From Macrostomum hystrix (lineage: Eukaryota > Platyhelminthes > Macrostomidae): a stretch of 64,000 nucleotides of DNA. The notes beneath the pieces are model-generated. The model was not told the origin of the DNA. It saw only the letters and a program-made list of their open reading frames with translations, and did not search any database. Where the stretch lies: positions 62,001 to 126,000 of the forward strand of contig CATNEN010000018.1 of assembly GCA_950097015.1 (NCBI GenBank), given 5' to 3'. The first letter of the stretch is position 1. Every line of letters starts with the position of its first letter. A program made the position numbers and the translations under genes. Positions 20,449 to 32,290 of this stretch are shown here, piece by piece.

Positions 20449-23144
20449 TGCTCTTCTCTTCTCTTCTTCTCTTCTTTTCTCTTCTTCTCTTCTCCTCTCT
20501 TCTCTTCTCTCCTCTTCTCTTCTCTTCTCTTCTTCTCTTCTCTTCTCTTCTCCTCTCTTCTCTTCTTCTCCTCTCTTCTTCTCTTCTCTTCTCTTCTCTC
20601 CTCTTCTCTTCTCTTCTCTTCTCTTCTCTTCTCTTCTTCTCTTCTCTTCTCTTCTTCTCTTCTCCTCTTCCTTTCTTCTCTTCTCTTCTCTTCTTCTCTT
20701 CTTCTCTTCTCTTGTCTTCTCTTCTCTTCTCTTCTTCTCTTCTCTTCTCTTCTCTTCTCTTCTCTTCTCTTCTCTTCTTCTCTCCTCTTCTCTTCTCTCC
20801 TCTTCTCTTCTCTTCTCTTCTCTTCTCTTCTCTTCTCTTCTCTTCTCTTCTCTTCTCTTCTCTTCTCTTCTCTTCTCTTCTCTTCTCTTCTCTTCTCTTC
20901 TTCTTTTCTCTTCTCTTCTCTTCTCTTCTCTTCTTCTCTTCTCTTCTCTTCTCTTCTTTTCTTCTCTTCTTCTCTTCTCTTCTCTTCTCTTCTTTTCTTC
21001 TCTTCTCTTCTCTTCTTCTCTTCTCTTCTCTTCTCTTCTTTTCTTTTCTTCTCTTCTCTTCTCTTCTGCTCTTCTTTTCTCTTCTCTTCTTCGCTTCTCT
21101 TCTTTTCTCTTTTCTCCTCTCTTCTCTTCTCTTCTCTTCTCTTCTCTTCTTTTTTCTTCTCTTCTTCTCTTCTTCTCTTCTTTTCTCTTCTCTTCTCCTC
21201 TTCTCTTCTCTTCTTTTCTTCTCTTCTCTTCTCTTCTGCTCTTCTTTTCTCTTCTCTTCTTCGCTTCTCTTCTTTTCTCTTTTCTCCTCTCTTCTCTTCT
21301 CTTCTCTTCTCTTCTCTTCTTTTTTCTTCTCTTCTTCTCTTCTTCTCTTCTTTTCTCTTCTCTTCTCTTCTCTTCTTCTTTTCTCTTCTCTTCTCTTCTC
21401 CTCTCTTCTCTTCTCTCCTCTTCTCTTCTCTTCTCTTCTTCTCTTCTCTTCTTCTCCTCTCTTCTTCTCTTCTCTTCTTCTCTTCACTTCTTCTCTTCTC
21501 TTCTCTTCTTCTCTCTTCTTCTCTTCTCTCCTCTTCTCTTCTCTTCTCTCCTCTTCTCTTCTCTTCTCTTCTTCTCTTCTCTTCTTCTCCTCTCTTCTTC
21601 TCTTCTCTTCTTCTCTTCTCCTCTCTTTTCTTCTCTTCTCTTCTCTTCTCTTCTCTTCTCTCTTCTTCTCTTCTTCTCCTCTCTTCTCTTTTCCTCTTCT
21701 CTTCTCTTCTTCTCTTCTTCTTTCCCTTCCCTTCTTCTTTCCCCTTCTCTTCTCTTCTCTTCTCTTCTCTTCTTTTTTCTTCTCTTCTCTTCTCTTCTCT
21801 TCTCTTCTCTTCTCTTCTCTTCTCTTCTCTTCTCTTCTCTTCTCTTCTCTTCTCTTCTCTTCTTTTTTCTTCTCTTCTCTTCTCTTCTCTCTCTTCTCTT
21901 TTTTCTTCTCTTCTCTTCTCTTCTCTTCTCTTCTCTTCTCTTCTCTTCTCTTCTCTTCTCTTCTCTTCTCTTCTCTTCTTTTTTCTTCTCTTCTCTTCTC
22001 TTCTCTCTCTTCTCTTCTATTCTCTTCTTCTCTTCTCTTCTCTTCTCTTCTTTTCTTCTCTTCTCTTCTCTTCTGCTCTTCTTTTCTCTTCTCTTCTTCG
22101 CTTCTCTTCTTTTCTCTTTTCTCCTCTCTTCTCTTCTCTTCTCTTCTCTTCTCTTCTTTTTTCTTCTCTTCTTCTCTTCTTCTCTTCTTTTCTCTTCTCT
22201 TCTCCTCTTCTCTTCTCTTCTTTTCTTCTCTTCTCTTCTCTTCTTTTCTCTTCTCTTCTCCTCTTCTCTTCTCTTCTTCTCTTCTTCTTTTCTCTTCTCT
22301 TCTCTTCTCTTCTTTTTTCTTCTTTTCTCTTCTCTTCTCTTCTCTCTTCTCTTCTTCTCTTCTTCTTTCCCCTTCTCTTCTTCTTTCCCCTTCCCCTTCT
22401 CTTCTTTTCTCTTCTCTTCTCTTCTTTTCTCTTCTCTTCTCTTCTCTTCTCTTCTTTTCTCTTCTCTTCTCTTCTCTTCTCTTCTCTCTTCTTCTCTTCT
22501 CTTCTCTTCTCTTCTCTTCTCTTCTCTTCTCTTCTCTTCTTCTCTTCTCTTCTTCTCTTCTTTTCTTCTCTTCTCTTCTCTTCTCTTCTTCTCTCTTCTT
22601 CTCTTCTCTCCTCTTCTCTTCTCTTCTCTTCTCTTCTTTTTTCTTCTTTTCTCTTCTCTTCTCTTCTCTCTTCTTCTCTTCTTCTCTTCTCTCCTCTTCT
22701 CTTCTCTTCTCTTCTCTTCTTTTCTTCTCTTCTTTTCTTCTCTTCTCTTCTTTTTTCTTCTCTTCTCTTCTCTTCTCTTCTCTTCTTTTCTCTTCTCTTC
22801 TCTTCTCTTCTCTTCTCTTCTCTTCTCTTCTCTTCTCTTCTCTTCTCTTCTCTTCTCTTCTCTTCTCTTCTTTTTTCTTCTTTTCTCTTCTCTTCTCTTC
22901 TTCTCTTCTCTTCTCTTCTCTTCTTCTCTTCTCTTCTCTTCTCTTCTCCTCTCTTCTCTTCTCTTCTTTTCTTCTCTTCTTTTTTCTTCTCTTCTTTTCT
23001 ATTCTCTTCTCTTCTCTCCTCTTCTCTTCTCTTCTCTTCTTTTTTCTTCTTTTTCTTCTCTTTTTCTCTTCTCTTCTCTTCTCTTCTCTCTTCTTCTCTT
23101 CTTCTTTTCTCTCCTCTTCTCTTCTCTTCTCTTCTCTTCTCTTC
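20449..23144. repeat. 2.7-kb polypyrimidine tract upstream of copy A
   Basis: Almost pure C and T on the plus strand, mostly TTCTC units with longer-range duplications (blocks near 21000-21130, 21180-21310 and 22030-22150 share CTGCTCTTC and CTTCGCTTC variants). Long open frames on both strands are artefacts of composition. The tract ends in TTCTCTTCAG, directly before the 5' flank of copy A. Confidence 0.98.
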
Positions 23145-23291
23145 AGCTCAGCAGCCAATGAGACTCCTGCAGCTATGAACGATTCTGGTTGGCTGCTGCG
23201 GACTGCAAAAGCATGGTCTTAAACCAAACTCTGAGCTGCCCTTCTCGACCTCATTTACCACTTTCCCAAACCACAAGCAGACACCTGCAAA
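23145..23291 (+). promoter_or_regulatory. 5' flank of ANK/Mab-21 gene copy A
   Basis: The polypyrimidine tract ends in CAG followed by CTCAGCAGCCAATGAG. The matching place in copy B reads CTGCAG then CTCAACAGCCAATAAG (41861). CCAAT-containing motifs lie here (AGCCAATGAG; inverted GGTTGGCTGC). Downstream, the two copies share ACAAGCAGACACCTGCAAAA immediately before the ATG. The sequence could act as a promoter, or as a trans- or cis-splice acceptor with an enormous pyrimidine tract; it alone cannot decide. Confidence 0.4.
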
Positions 23292-23639
23292 ATGTTTCCC
23301 TTACTCAGAATACTCACGGCTGTCCTCGTGTACCTCATGAACTCACTTCATTCCTCACACCACCGAGAAGACGCACAAGAACTCACCGACCAGGACCTCC
23401 TCGCAGCCATCAGAGACGACCGAGTGGAACCCGTTCAGCGATTCATTAACAGCGGCGGGAGCCTCGATACCTTCATCGCCTATGCAGACTCATTCTTTAC
23501 TCCAGCAATGCTCGCTTGTGAATTCGGAAGACATGAAATTCTCGTGAGACTCATTCGAGCCATTGCAGATGTAGATAAGCAGAACTGGAGAGGAACGACG
23601 GCATTGTATATTGCATCAATGGATGGTCACCACCGACTG

Positions 23640-24830
23640 GTAAAATCACTCATCAAAGCACGAGCCGACGTCAATCTTCAAACAATTACTGGCGCCTCAA
23701 CTCTCTACATTGCATCACTAAATGGCTATAAGGACGTCGTCCACTCACTCATCAAAGCACGAGCCGACGTCAATCTTCAAACAATTACTGGCGCCTCACC
23801 TCTCCACATTGCATCACTAAATGGCCATAACGACGTCGTCCACTCACTCATCAAAGCACGAGCCGACGTCAATCTTCAAACAATTACTGGCGCCTCACCT
23901 CTCCACATTGCATCACTAAATGGCCATAACGACGTCGTCCACTCACTCATCAAAGCACGAGCCGACGTCAATCTTCAAACAATTACTGGCGCCTCACCTC
24001 TCTACATTGCATCAGAAAATGGCCATAACGACGTCGTCCACTCACTCATCAAAGCACGAGCCGACGTCAATCTTCAAACAATTACTGGCGCCTCACCTCT
24101 CCACATTGCATCACTAAATGGCTATAAGGACGTCGTCCACTCACTCATCAAAGCACGAGCCGACGTCAATCTTCAAACAATTACTGGCGCCTCACCTCTC
24201 TACATTGCATCACAAAATTGCCATAACGACGTCGTCCACTCACTCATCAAAGCACGAGCCGACGTCAATCTTCTTACAATTACTGGCGCCTCACCTCTCC
24301 ACATTGCATCACTAAATGGCCATAACGACGTCGTCCACTCACTCATCAAAGCACGAGCCGACGTCAATCTTCAAGAAAATACTGGCGCCTTACCTCTCTA
24401 CATTGCATCACAAAATGGCCATAACGACGTCGTCGACTCACTCATCAAAGCACGAGCCGACGTCAATCTTCAAACAAATACTGGCGACTCACCTCTCCAC
24501 ATTGCATCACTAAATGGCCATAACGACGTCGTCCACTCACTCATCAAAGCACGAGCCGACGTCAATCTTCAAACAATTACTGGCGAGTCACCTCTCCACA
24601 TTGCATCACTAAATGGCCATAACGACGTCGTCCACTCACTCATCAAAGCACGAGCCGACGTCAATCTTCAAACAATTACTGGCGCCTCACCTCTCTACAT
24701 TGCATCACAATATGGCCATAAGGACGTCGTCCACTCACTCATCAAAGCACGAGCCGACGTCAATCTTCAAACCATTACTGGCGCCTCACCTCTCTACATT
24801 GCATCCTGCAATGGCCACCTCAGTGTTGTC
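23640..24830. repeat. 99-bp coding ankyrin array, copy A, about 12 units
   Basis: Units share long identical blocks such as CACTCATCAAAGCACGAGCC, period 99 bp (33 codons). Variation is confined to a few positions (TITGAS, TNTGDS, ENTGAL; LHIASLNG or LYIASQNG). Near identity at DNA level, silent sites included, implies recent homogenisation. Confidence 0.95.
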
Positions 24831-24967
24831 GAGTCACTCATGAAGGTCGTTCATAGCCCCGACTTGCTGGAAGCTGCTCTGCGAATCGCCACGGAAATCG
24901 GCCATGACCAAGTGGTTGACCTGCTGAGCCGTGGATCCTCCGCGCCATTGCCTGAGAAGCAAAACAG

Positions 24968-26021
24968 GTAGGAGCTCCTGTTTCTTGTAAAATTCACCTT
25001 AGCAATCATAGATACTTCGGATTCTTTAAGTATTCAGACTCCAAATCTGATAGCTGAACTTCGGAACTGATTGTTATTGTGTTATTGTGTTATTGTTTTC
25101 TTGTTTTATTGTTATTGTTAAGGTTCTCACGAATACCTGCTGCTTTTACTTCGCATTGTTAAGAGCTGGCGAATTTATAGCGAAAAGCCTCGAATTCCCA
25201 ACAATGACCACTAGGAGTAAAATAACGGAAAACTACGACAATAGGAAATAGTTATTAAATATGTCTGCTTGCGCCGAAGATTATACCACAAGGATAGGAA
25301 ATTGTTAGTGGCGCTGGTGTGCCGCCGGCCCTAGTTAGCAGTGGCGCCCTCAGAAGGCGAAAGACAGAACTTCCTAGTAGTTCTTATTGTCAATGCCTGT
25401 TTAGCCACAGACAGCAGACTCCACTTCAAAATTCTCAGTTTATGAATGTCGGATTTGATTGTGGAGGATTCAATATTACAGGCTTGGGATTCAGTATTAC
25501 AGGCCTCCTAGCCTCACTAAACCTCAGCACTGCCGCCTCCTCTCACCCTTCAGAGCCTCCCAGCCTCACTAAACCTCAGCACTGCCGCCTCCTCTCACCC
25601 TTCAGAGCCTCCCAGCCTCACTAAACCTCAGCACTGCCGCCTCCTCTCACCCTTCAGAGCCTCCCAGCCTCACTGAACCTCAGCACTGCCGCCTCCTCTC
25701 ACCCTTCAGAGCCTCCTAGCCTCACTAAACCTCAGCACTGCCGCCTCCTCTCACCCTTCAGAGCCTCTCAGCCTCAATGAACCTCAGCACTGCCGCCTCC
25801 TCTCACCCTTCAGAGCCTCCCAGCCTCACTGAAACTCAGCACTGCCGCTTCCTCTCACCCTTCAGAGCCTCCCAGCCTCACTGAAACTCAGCACTGCCGC
25901 CTCCTCTCACCCTTCAGAGCCTCCCAGCCTCACTGAAACTCAGCACTGCCGCCTCCTCTCACCCTTCAGAGCCTCCCAGCCTCACTGAACCTCAGCACTG
26001 CCGCCTCCTCTCACCCTTCAG
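24968..26021 (+). other. intron 1 of copy A
   Basis: GTAGGA to CAG. It contains an AT-rich (GTTATT)n patch at 25076-25115 and a stretch of roughly 350 bases (about 25110-25460) absent from copy B. Next come two units of the 21-bp motif that is expanded in copy B (25470-25505), then the 52-bp acceptor repeat. Confidence 0.75.
25503..26021. repeat. 52-bp repeat of the 3' splice acceptor, 10 copies
   Basis: Each unit ends in CCTCCTCTCACCCTTCAG. The tenth is the acceptor of exon 2; the nine upstream are followed by AGCCTCC and then CAGCCTCAC or a variant. In the phase carried from exon 1, each decoy reaches a stop after two to five codons (TAA, TGA or TAG). Confidence 0.95.
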
Positions 26022-26371
26022 AGCCGCACCCAGCGACGCAGAGCTGAGCCAGCAGCTGCACTCCAAGCTCTCTCAGTCGGGATTCGTGGACTCCAGAGCC
26101 GCCTTGCAGATCGCTGTGGCTGACGTCTTGCAGGATGTCCTCAGGAAGAGATTGAACTATGACGACTGTTTCGCTGTGGGCAGCTTCTCTGAGGCCTGGG
26201 GCAACAGCCTGGTCTCTCTGGATGGCAGAACTGACATCGACTCTGACATCGATGTTATTGAGCTGATTCCAGGAAGGCCGATTCACCCGAGAGATGTGTG
26301 CGAGTGCGACCGAGTGGAGGCTGCTCAGACAGTGGAGCTCAGCAATGGCCACATCCTGAGCTCCGGATTCG

Positions 26372-27523
26372 GTGAGAATTTCCTGTCAGAGACTGTCGGG
26401 ATGGCTGGGACAAGAATTGAACATGAGTTTGGCTTGCTCATCTTCTTTGGCTTTCTAAAGCAAACAACAAACAAGGAAAGCAAACAAATGTTCAGTCCAG
26501 GTTTGAAATGCAGAGCCAGAGCAAGAAATTTCCCAGCAAAAATGTAAACCCTGATTTTTTTTTCGGCGCGCTTCCTCTGGGAACCAAACAGAGGCTTAGC
26601 GCTCCTCGCTCAGTGTACTTAGTGAATAGTGATGCTATATTATGTATTCATTGTACATCCTGATTTTTATAAGCCAAAATCTAATATCCTATATTCGCTA
26701 TAAACTGTTAGTTAACTAGCAATGTAAGCCCATTTTCGGTGAGCCCAGACGATTCAATCAAGTTTCTCTTTGTTTCTTAGGCTCGCAATGACTTTCACAG
26801 TCACAGGTGTGTAACAGTACAGTTTTTGAGGTGACCGCCCCAGTCCATGGACTGAACCGTTGTACACAGCTTTTGGAAGCGTCGTACAAACGCTACGGCT
26901 GGGCCATTGCAAATTTCGGTTATTTCTATTATATTATATTCTGTTGCCGCTTTTACAGAATTCGTTTTCTGTGATTCTGAAATTATGCCAATCAATGTCC
27001 ATTGATTGTCAACAATATTCCGAACAGCCTATTCTTACTAGCCATATAGTAGCTAGTTATCCAGTAGACAGGAAAATTATCCTAATTTATGTGGGCGGGA
27101 AAACCCCCGCCGCAGGAAAATCCCATCGAATTTCCAGTCCAGATTTGAATCTCGGCCTGAGGGAACGATGCTTGTCCAAGAGCTGGAATCATAACCTCGT
27201 ATTTATTCAGCTCAGCCAGCTGAAGGTTACAGTAGAAATTTGAGGGGGCTGGTGACTCCCCAGTACAAAGACTGAAGAGCTGTATACAGTACTCACAAAA
27301 TACTCATAAGAAACTAAAGAAGCAAGGAAGAATTGAAAATAATCGTGCACGTGCTCCCCTCCGTAGGGGGCAAAAGTTTCTAGTCTGCACTAAATTTTCA
27401 TATAAATCGCAGCTACAAACCATCTTTGCACAATTTTTTTATATTATCGAGAAATAGTTCTGTGTCTATTAACTTGAAATCTGATGGCATTTTGCATATT
27501 TCTTGCATTTCCGTTTTCTCCAG
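26372..27523 (+). other. intron 2 of copy A
   Basis: 1152 bases, GTGAGA to CTCCAG, nearly identical to intron 2 of copy B. It holds a copy of the dispersed element with the 14-bp palindrome CAGTCCATGGACTG at 26841-26854 and a weaker relative near 27253. No coding sequence seen. Confidence 0.75.
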
Positions 27524-28951
27524 CTTCCAACCCAGCCTACACTGAAAATGGCTCAGCCCTAGACCGTCTGTGGACCGAGTCACCGCCCGCCGCCTCTGCC
27601 GCTACCCTCCCATCGCGCCGCTGCAGCCACCAAGAGTCTCCAACTCCAACATCCCCCAGTCCGTGCTGCAGTCGCTCCAGCGAGACATCACCTCTGCCTC
27701 ATGGCCCTGTCACGTGGTGCACGCAGCTCCTCCCGGAATGGGGGGCCAGCAGCTCCGAGTGAGCAGCAGCTTCCTGGAGAGGCGACTGCTGCGAAGTCTC
27801 AGCACTCTGCAAGGCCAGCTGTTCGTCATACTCAAGTGGCTGCTGAAGAAGAAAATCTCAAACGTCGGCTTCAAGTCCTATCACGCAAAGACCGTCACGT
27901 TCCGAATGCTGGAGGAGACACCTGCTGAGCAGTGGAAGCCGGAGAATCTCGTGAGTCTCACGACACGCTCGCTGCAGATTTTGCTTGACGGTGTGGAGAG
28001 CGGCTGCAGATCAGACACACCTGACGGTCGGATCCTGGAGCACTTCTTCCTGAGCGATGCCGCTGTGTACCTGAAAGGCTTGAAGTCGCCCACATCAGCT
28101 GAGAGAGTGAGCGAAGCGTTGAATCGGGCAGCCGGCGCATTGAGAGACGCCATGGCTGAGCTGCCTCAGCTGCTGCTGCAGTTCGAGGACAGTCTGCGAC
28201 CCGTCACCGACTCGGGCCGATTCCACTTCCACCCGTTCCTCATCCTGCCAGTTCTTCGGCTCACACCTGTACCAGAAGCCAAGACATGCGAGTTCCACGA
28301 GATCTACGACATCGTGAGAGAGTCGGTGCTTCGTCTGTCCGATGGAGACCGCAGCCCGCAGTCCCGAGAGAGTCTCGCAGAGCTGATCAACAAACTGCCA
28401 GACTGCGCCCGATCAGCGCGAGAGTCTCTCAGAGCGCTGGCCTGCCTGAAGTTCGGCGACAGACGCACTGCTAAAAAAGTTGTGAGCGACTGTGGGCCGT
28501 TCAGTGCGAGCATAGGCATCGATTGGTCAGCTGAGAGGTCGGCGAGTGAGGCCACTGCGGACTTTGTGTGGCAGCACCTGAGGAGCCGAGACTCCGCCTG
28601 GAAATTCTGCTTGGAGTTTGACGAGCGACCAAAGCTGCCGATTCAGCACGAAGTCTTTGCCGACTGCTTTCCCTGGCAGATGATGAACTACAGAACATAC
28701 TTCTACCTGAACTTTGACGCTCTGCTGCGGGCTCTTTGCAATGAGCTGACAGTAGCAGGAGACCGGAGCGATCAGGACTGGATCCGGGATGTGGCTCAGA
28801 GGGAGGATGCGGATGAGCAGGAGCTGCTGGTGGCTGCGGCGATCAGCGGAGATCTGGAGCTGCTGCGGCGGCTCCGCAGAAGAATCACTCACGAGCTGTG
28901 CCGGCTGCCAGGGTGGCTGCAGCAGAAGATTCAGAGGCTGAGCTGTCAAAC

Positions 28952-30962
28952 TAAAACTTCAGGCCAGTGACTATCAAACTTCAGGCCAGTGACCATCGAA
29001 CTTCAGGCCAGTGACCATTGACCTTCAAGCCAGTGACCATTGAACTTCAAGCAAGTGACCATCGAACTTCAGGCCAGTGACCATTGACCTTCAAGCCAGT
29101 GACCATTGAACTTCAAGCCAGTGACCATCGAACTTCAGGCCAGTAACTAACAAACTTCAGACCAGTGACGATCGAACTCTAGGCTCGTGATTTGTGAGTA
29201 AGTCCTACCTCCTCAGGCCAGTGACCATCGAACTTCAAGCCAGTGACCATCGAACTTCATGCTCGTGCTTTGTGAGTGAGTCATGCCTCTTCAGGCCAGT
29301 GACCATCGAACTTCAGGCAAGTGACCATCGAACTTCAAGCCAGTGACCATCGAACTTCAGGCCAGTGACCATCGAACTTCTGGCACAGTGACCATCGAAC
29401 TTCAGGCTCGTGCTTTGTGAGTGAGTCCTACCTCCTCAGGCCAGTGACCATTGAACTTCAGGCCAGTGACCATCGAACTCAGGCCAGTGACCATCGAACT
29501 TCAGGCCAGTGACCATCGAACTTCTGGCACAGTGACTAACAAACTTCAGGCCAATGACCATCGAACTTCAGGCTCGTGCTTTGTGAGTGAGCCCTACCTC
29601 CTTAGGCCAGTGACCATCGAGCTTCAGGCCAGTGACCATAAAACTTCAGGCTGTGACCATCGAACTTCAGGCCAGTGACCATCGAACTTCAGGCTCGTGC
29701 TTCGTGAGTGAGTCCTACCTCCTCAGGCCAGTGACCATCGAAATTCAGGCCAGTGACCATCGAACTTCGGGCAAGTGACCATCAAAATCAGGCCAGTGAC
29801 CATTTAACTTCAGGCTCGTGCTTTGTGAGTGAGTCCTACCTCCTCAGGCCAGTGACCATCGAACTTCAGGCCCGTGACCATCAAACTTCAGTCTCGTGCT
29901 TTGTGAGTGAGTCCTACCTCCTCAGGCCAGTGACCATCGAACTTCAGGCCCGTGACCATTGAACTTCAGGCCAGTGACCATCGAACTTCAGGCCAGTGAC
30001 CATCGAACTTCAGGCCAGTGACCATCGAACTTCAGGCCAGTGACCATCGAACTCAGGCCAGTGACCATCGAGCTTCAGGCCAGTGACCATAAAACTTCAG
30101 GCTGTGACCATCGAACTTCAGGCCAGTGACCATCGAACTTCAGGCTCGTGCTTCGTGAGTGAGTCCTACCTCCTCAGGCCAGTGACCATCGAAATTCAGG
30201 CCAGTGACCATCGAACTTCGGGCCAGTGACCATCAAAATCAGGCCAGTGACCATTTAACTTCAGGCTCGTGCTTTGTGAGTGAGTCCTACCTCCTCAGGC
30301 CAGTGACCATCGAACTTCAGGCCCGTGACCATCAAACTTCAGTCTCGTGCTTTGTGAGTGAGTCCTACATCCTCAGGCCAGTGACCATTGAACTTCAGGC
30401 CAGTGACCATCGAACTCAGGCCAGTGACCATCGAACTTCTGGCACAGTAACTAATAAACTTCAGGCCAATGACCATCGAACTTCAGGCTCGTGCTTTGTG
30501 AGTGAGTCCTACATCCTCAGGCCAGTGACCATCGAGCTTCAGGCCAGTGACCATCGAACTTCAGGCCAGTGACTTTCGAACTTCAGGCCAGTGTCTATCG
30601 AACTTCAGGCTCGTGCTTTGTGAGTGAGTCGCACCTGCTCAGGCAAGTGACCATCGAACTTCAGGCCAGTGACCATCGAACTGAAGGACAGTGACTATCG
30701 AACTTCAGGCCAGTGACCATCGAACTTCAGGCCAGTGACTTTAGAACTTCAGGCCAGTGTCTATCGAACTTCAGGCCAGTGACGATTGAACTTCAGGCTC
30801 GTGCTTTGTGAGTGAGTCCTACCTCCTCAGGCCAGTGACCATCGAACTTCAGGCTCGTGCTTTGTGAGTGAGTCCTACATCCTCAGGCCAGTGACCATTG
30901 AACTTCAGGCCAGTGACCATCGAACTCATGCCAGTGACCATCGAACTTCAGGCCAGTGACCG
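28952..30962. repeat. 22-bp minisatellite with longer variant units, downstream of copy A
   Basis: The basic unit carries AACTTCAGGCCAGTGACCAT plus CG. It is interspersed with a longer module (CTCGTGCTTTGTGAGTGAGT, then CCTACCTCCTCAGGCCAGTG). Blocks near 29660-29900 and 30100-30340 repeat as a higher-order unit. The array starts inside the last codons of copy A. Confidence 0.95.
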
Positions 30963-31265
30963 TCGAACCGGCCGATGGAGACAGAGAGAATGGCAGATGG
31001 AGACAGAGAGAATGGCAGATGGAGACAGAGAGAATGGCAGATGGAGACAGAGAGAATGGCAGATGGAGACAGAGAGAATGGCAGATGGAGACAGAGAGAA
31101 TGGCAGATGGAGACAGAGAATGGCAGATGGAGACAGAGAGAATGGCAGATGGAGACAGAATGGCAGATGGAGACAGAGAGAATGGCAGATGGAGACAGAG
31201 AATGGCAGATGGAGACAGAATGGCAGATGGAGACAGAGAGAATGGCAGATGCAGACAGAGAATGG
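30963..31265. repeat. 22-bp purine-rich minisatellite (unit A)
   Basis: The unit carries AGAATGGCAGATGGAGACAG plus AG, about 14 copies including shorter 16-20 bp variants. The same array occurs at 56218-56575 in unit B. Confidence 0.95.
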
Positions 31266-31974
31266 GAGGGCACAGCAGCAGCTGAGCACAATGCCAGTTA
31301 ATTAAGGAGGCCGCGGTTGCGGCAAAAGCCAGTTCAAACTGCAGGGCCAAGCTGAGCTGCCGTACTCACATCCATCCCTCCCTCCGCCCTCCGCTCTGAG
31401 CAGGACTCGCGATTTCTGTACAATCCGCAGCCTCTCCTGATGGCCCCTCCGAGCACCGAGGCGAAGGCAAAGGCATCTCGGGCCCGCCTTCTCCGACACA
31501 ATGGGCCTGTGGGACTCACCCACCTCCCTCCGCTCCGATGAGGCTGAACCGCAGTCTCTCCGCTTCTGTCCTCTCCTCTCCTCTTTATTCCCTGCTGTGA
31601 GTGCTCGACTTTAAGGGCTGGAGGGGGTCACCGCCCGATGTGAAGCAGGCCAGATTCTGCTCAGCATCGAGTTGAGCACGGTACTGTCTGAACACAATTA
31701 TCCAGAGAGGCTGTAACTAAGGGGCAGCCACCCCACTCCCAGACAGAGGCATTGTGCTGAGGGGTTTATCTGAGCACAGTGAGCCTTCACAGCTTCACAA
31801 ACTGCGGCCTTAGCAGTAGACAGGCAGGCTGAGATGGGTTGAGAAGAATGGATGAGCCGCTGCTGAGTTCATGATTTTATGAGTTTGAGAACAGTCGGAG
31901 ACTGCCTGCCTGCCTGTGCCAAAGCTTGTTAAGTGCTGTAGAATGCTGTGTGTGCTGATGATGAGGGGAACAAT
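31266..31974. other. unit A spacer, non-array segment
   Basis: No supported gene. It contains short dispersed modules repeated elsewhere in the spacer: one around 31420-31530 (similar at 36500-36660) and one beginning CATCGAGTTGAGCAC near 31668 (similar at 36019 and 38574). The corresponding unit B segment is 56580-57290. Confidence 0.6.
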
Positions 31975-32290
31975 CTTCAATAAATTTTACAACCCCGAAT
32001 CCACAACCCTGAATCCACAACCCTGACTCCACAACCCTGAATCCACAACCCTGAATCCACAACCCTGAATCCACAACCCTGACTCCACAACCCTGAATCC
32101 ACAACCCTGAATCCACAACCCTGAATCCACAACCCTGAATCCACAACCCTGAATCCACAGCCCTGAATCCACAACCCTAAATCCACGGCCCTGAATCCAC
32201 AGCCCTGAATCCACAGCCCTGAATACAGAACCCTGAATCCACAACCCTGAATCCACAACCCTGAATCCACAACCCTGAATACAGAACCTA
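31975..32290. repeat. 14-bp minisatellite CCCTGAATCCACAA (unit A)
   Basis: About 22 copies with A/G variation at the end (CACAA, CACAG) and CTGACTCC variants. Same array at 57294-57735. Confidence 0.95.

Larger units (their letters stand above)
23292..28970 (+). pseudogene. ANK-repeat/Mab-21 (cGAS-like) fusion gene, copy A, frameshifted
   Basis: Three exons. Exon 1 (23292-24967) encodes a hydrophobic N-terminus ([19 protein letters not shown]), a capping ankyrin repeat and about 13 near-identical 33-residue ankyrin repeats (SPLHIASLNGHNDVVHSLI), donor AACAG/GTAGGA. Exon 2 (26022-26371, acceptor CACCCTTCAG, donor TTCG/GTGAGA) holds the nucleotidyltransferase signature VGSFSEAWG and DSDIDVI. 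Exon 3 (from 27524, acceptor TTTTCTCCAG) holds the Mab-21 core ([22 protein letters not shown]) and a helical C-terminus. Compared with copy B, one G is missing between 27560 and 27561, so the spliced frame stops at 27760-27762. The remaining 466 codons (27570-28970) are open in the shifted frame. It is therefore a pseudogene, a truncating allele or an assembly error. The end (SGQ, stop) is formed by the first unit of the downstream minisatellite. Confidence 0.8.

Noticed and set aside
20363-23222. Long open frames on both strands (over 900 codons each) in the polypyrimidine tract
   Set aside because: Only two bases are used on each strand, so stop codons are nearly impossible; no start context or domain.
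23292-24971. Bacterial or viral origin of the ankyrin genes
   Set aside because: They have introns with GT-AG ends in consistent phase and a Mab-21 domain, which fits an animal gene.
28952-30962. CRISPR-like reading of the 22-bp arrays
   Set aside because: Units are contiguous or carry related modules; there are no unique spacers of constant length, and the genome is eukaryotic.
30883-31350. Repeat-protein frames over the AGAATGGCAGATGGAGACAG array, also at 56207-56615
   Set aside because: Open in many frames on both strands; array variants of different length would shift any single frame.
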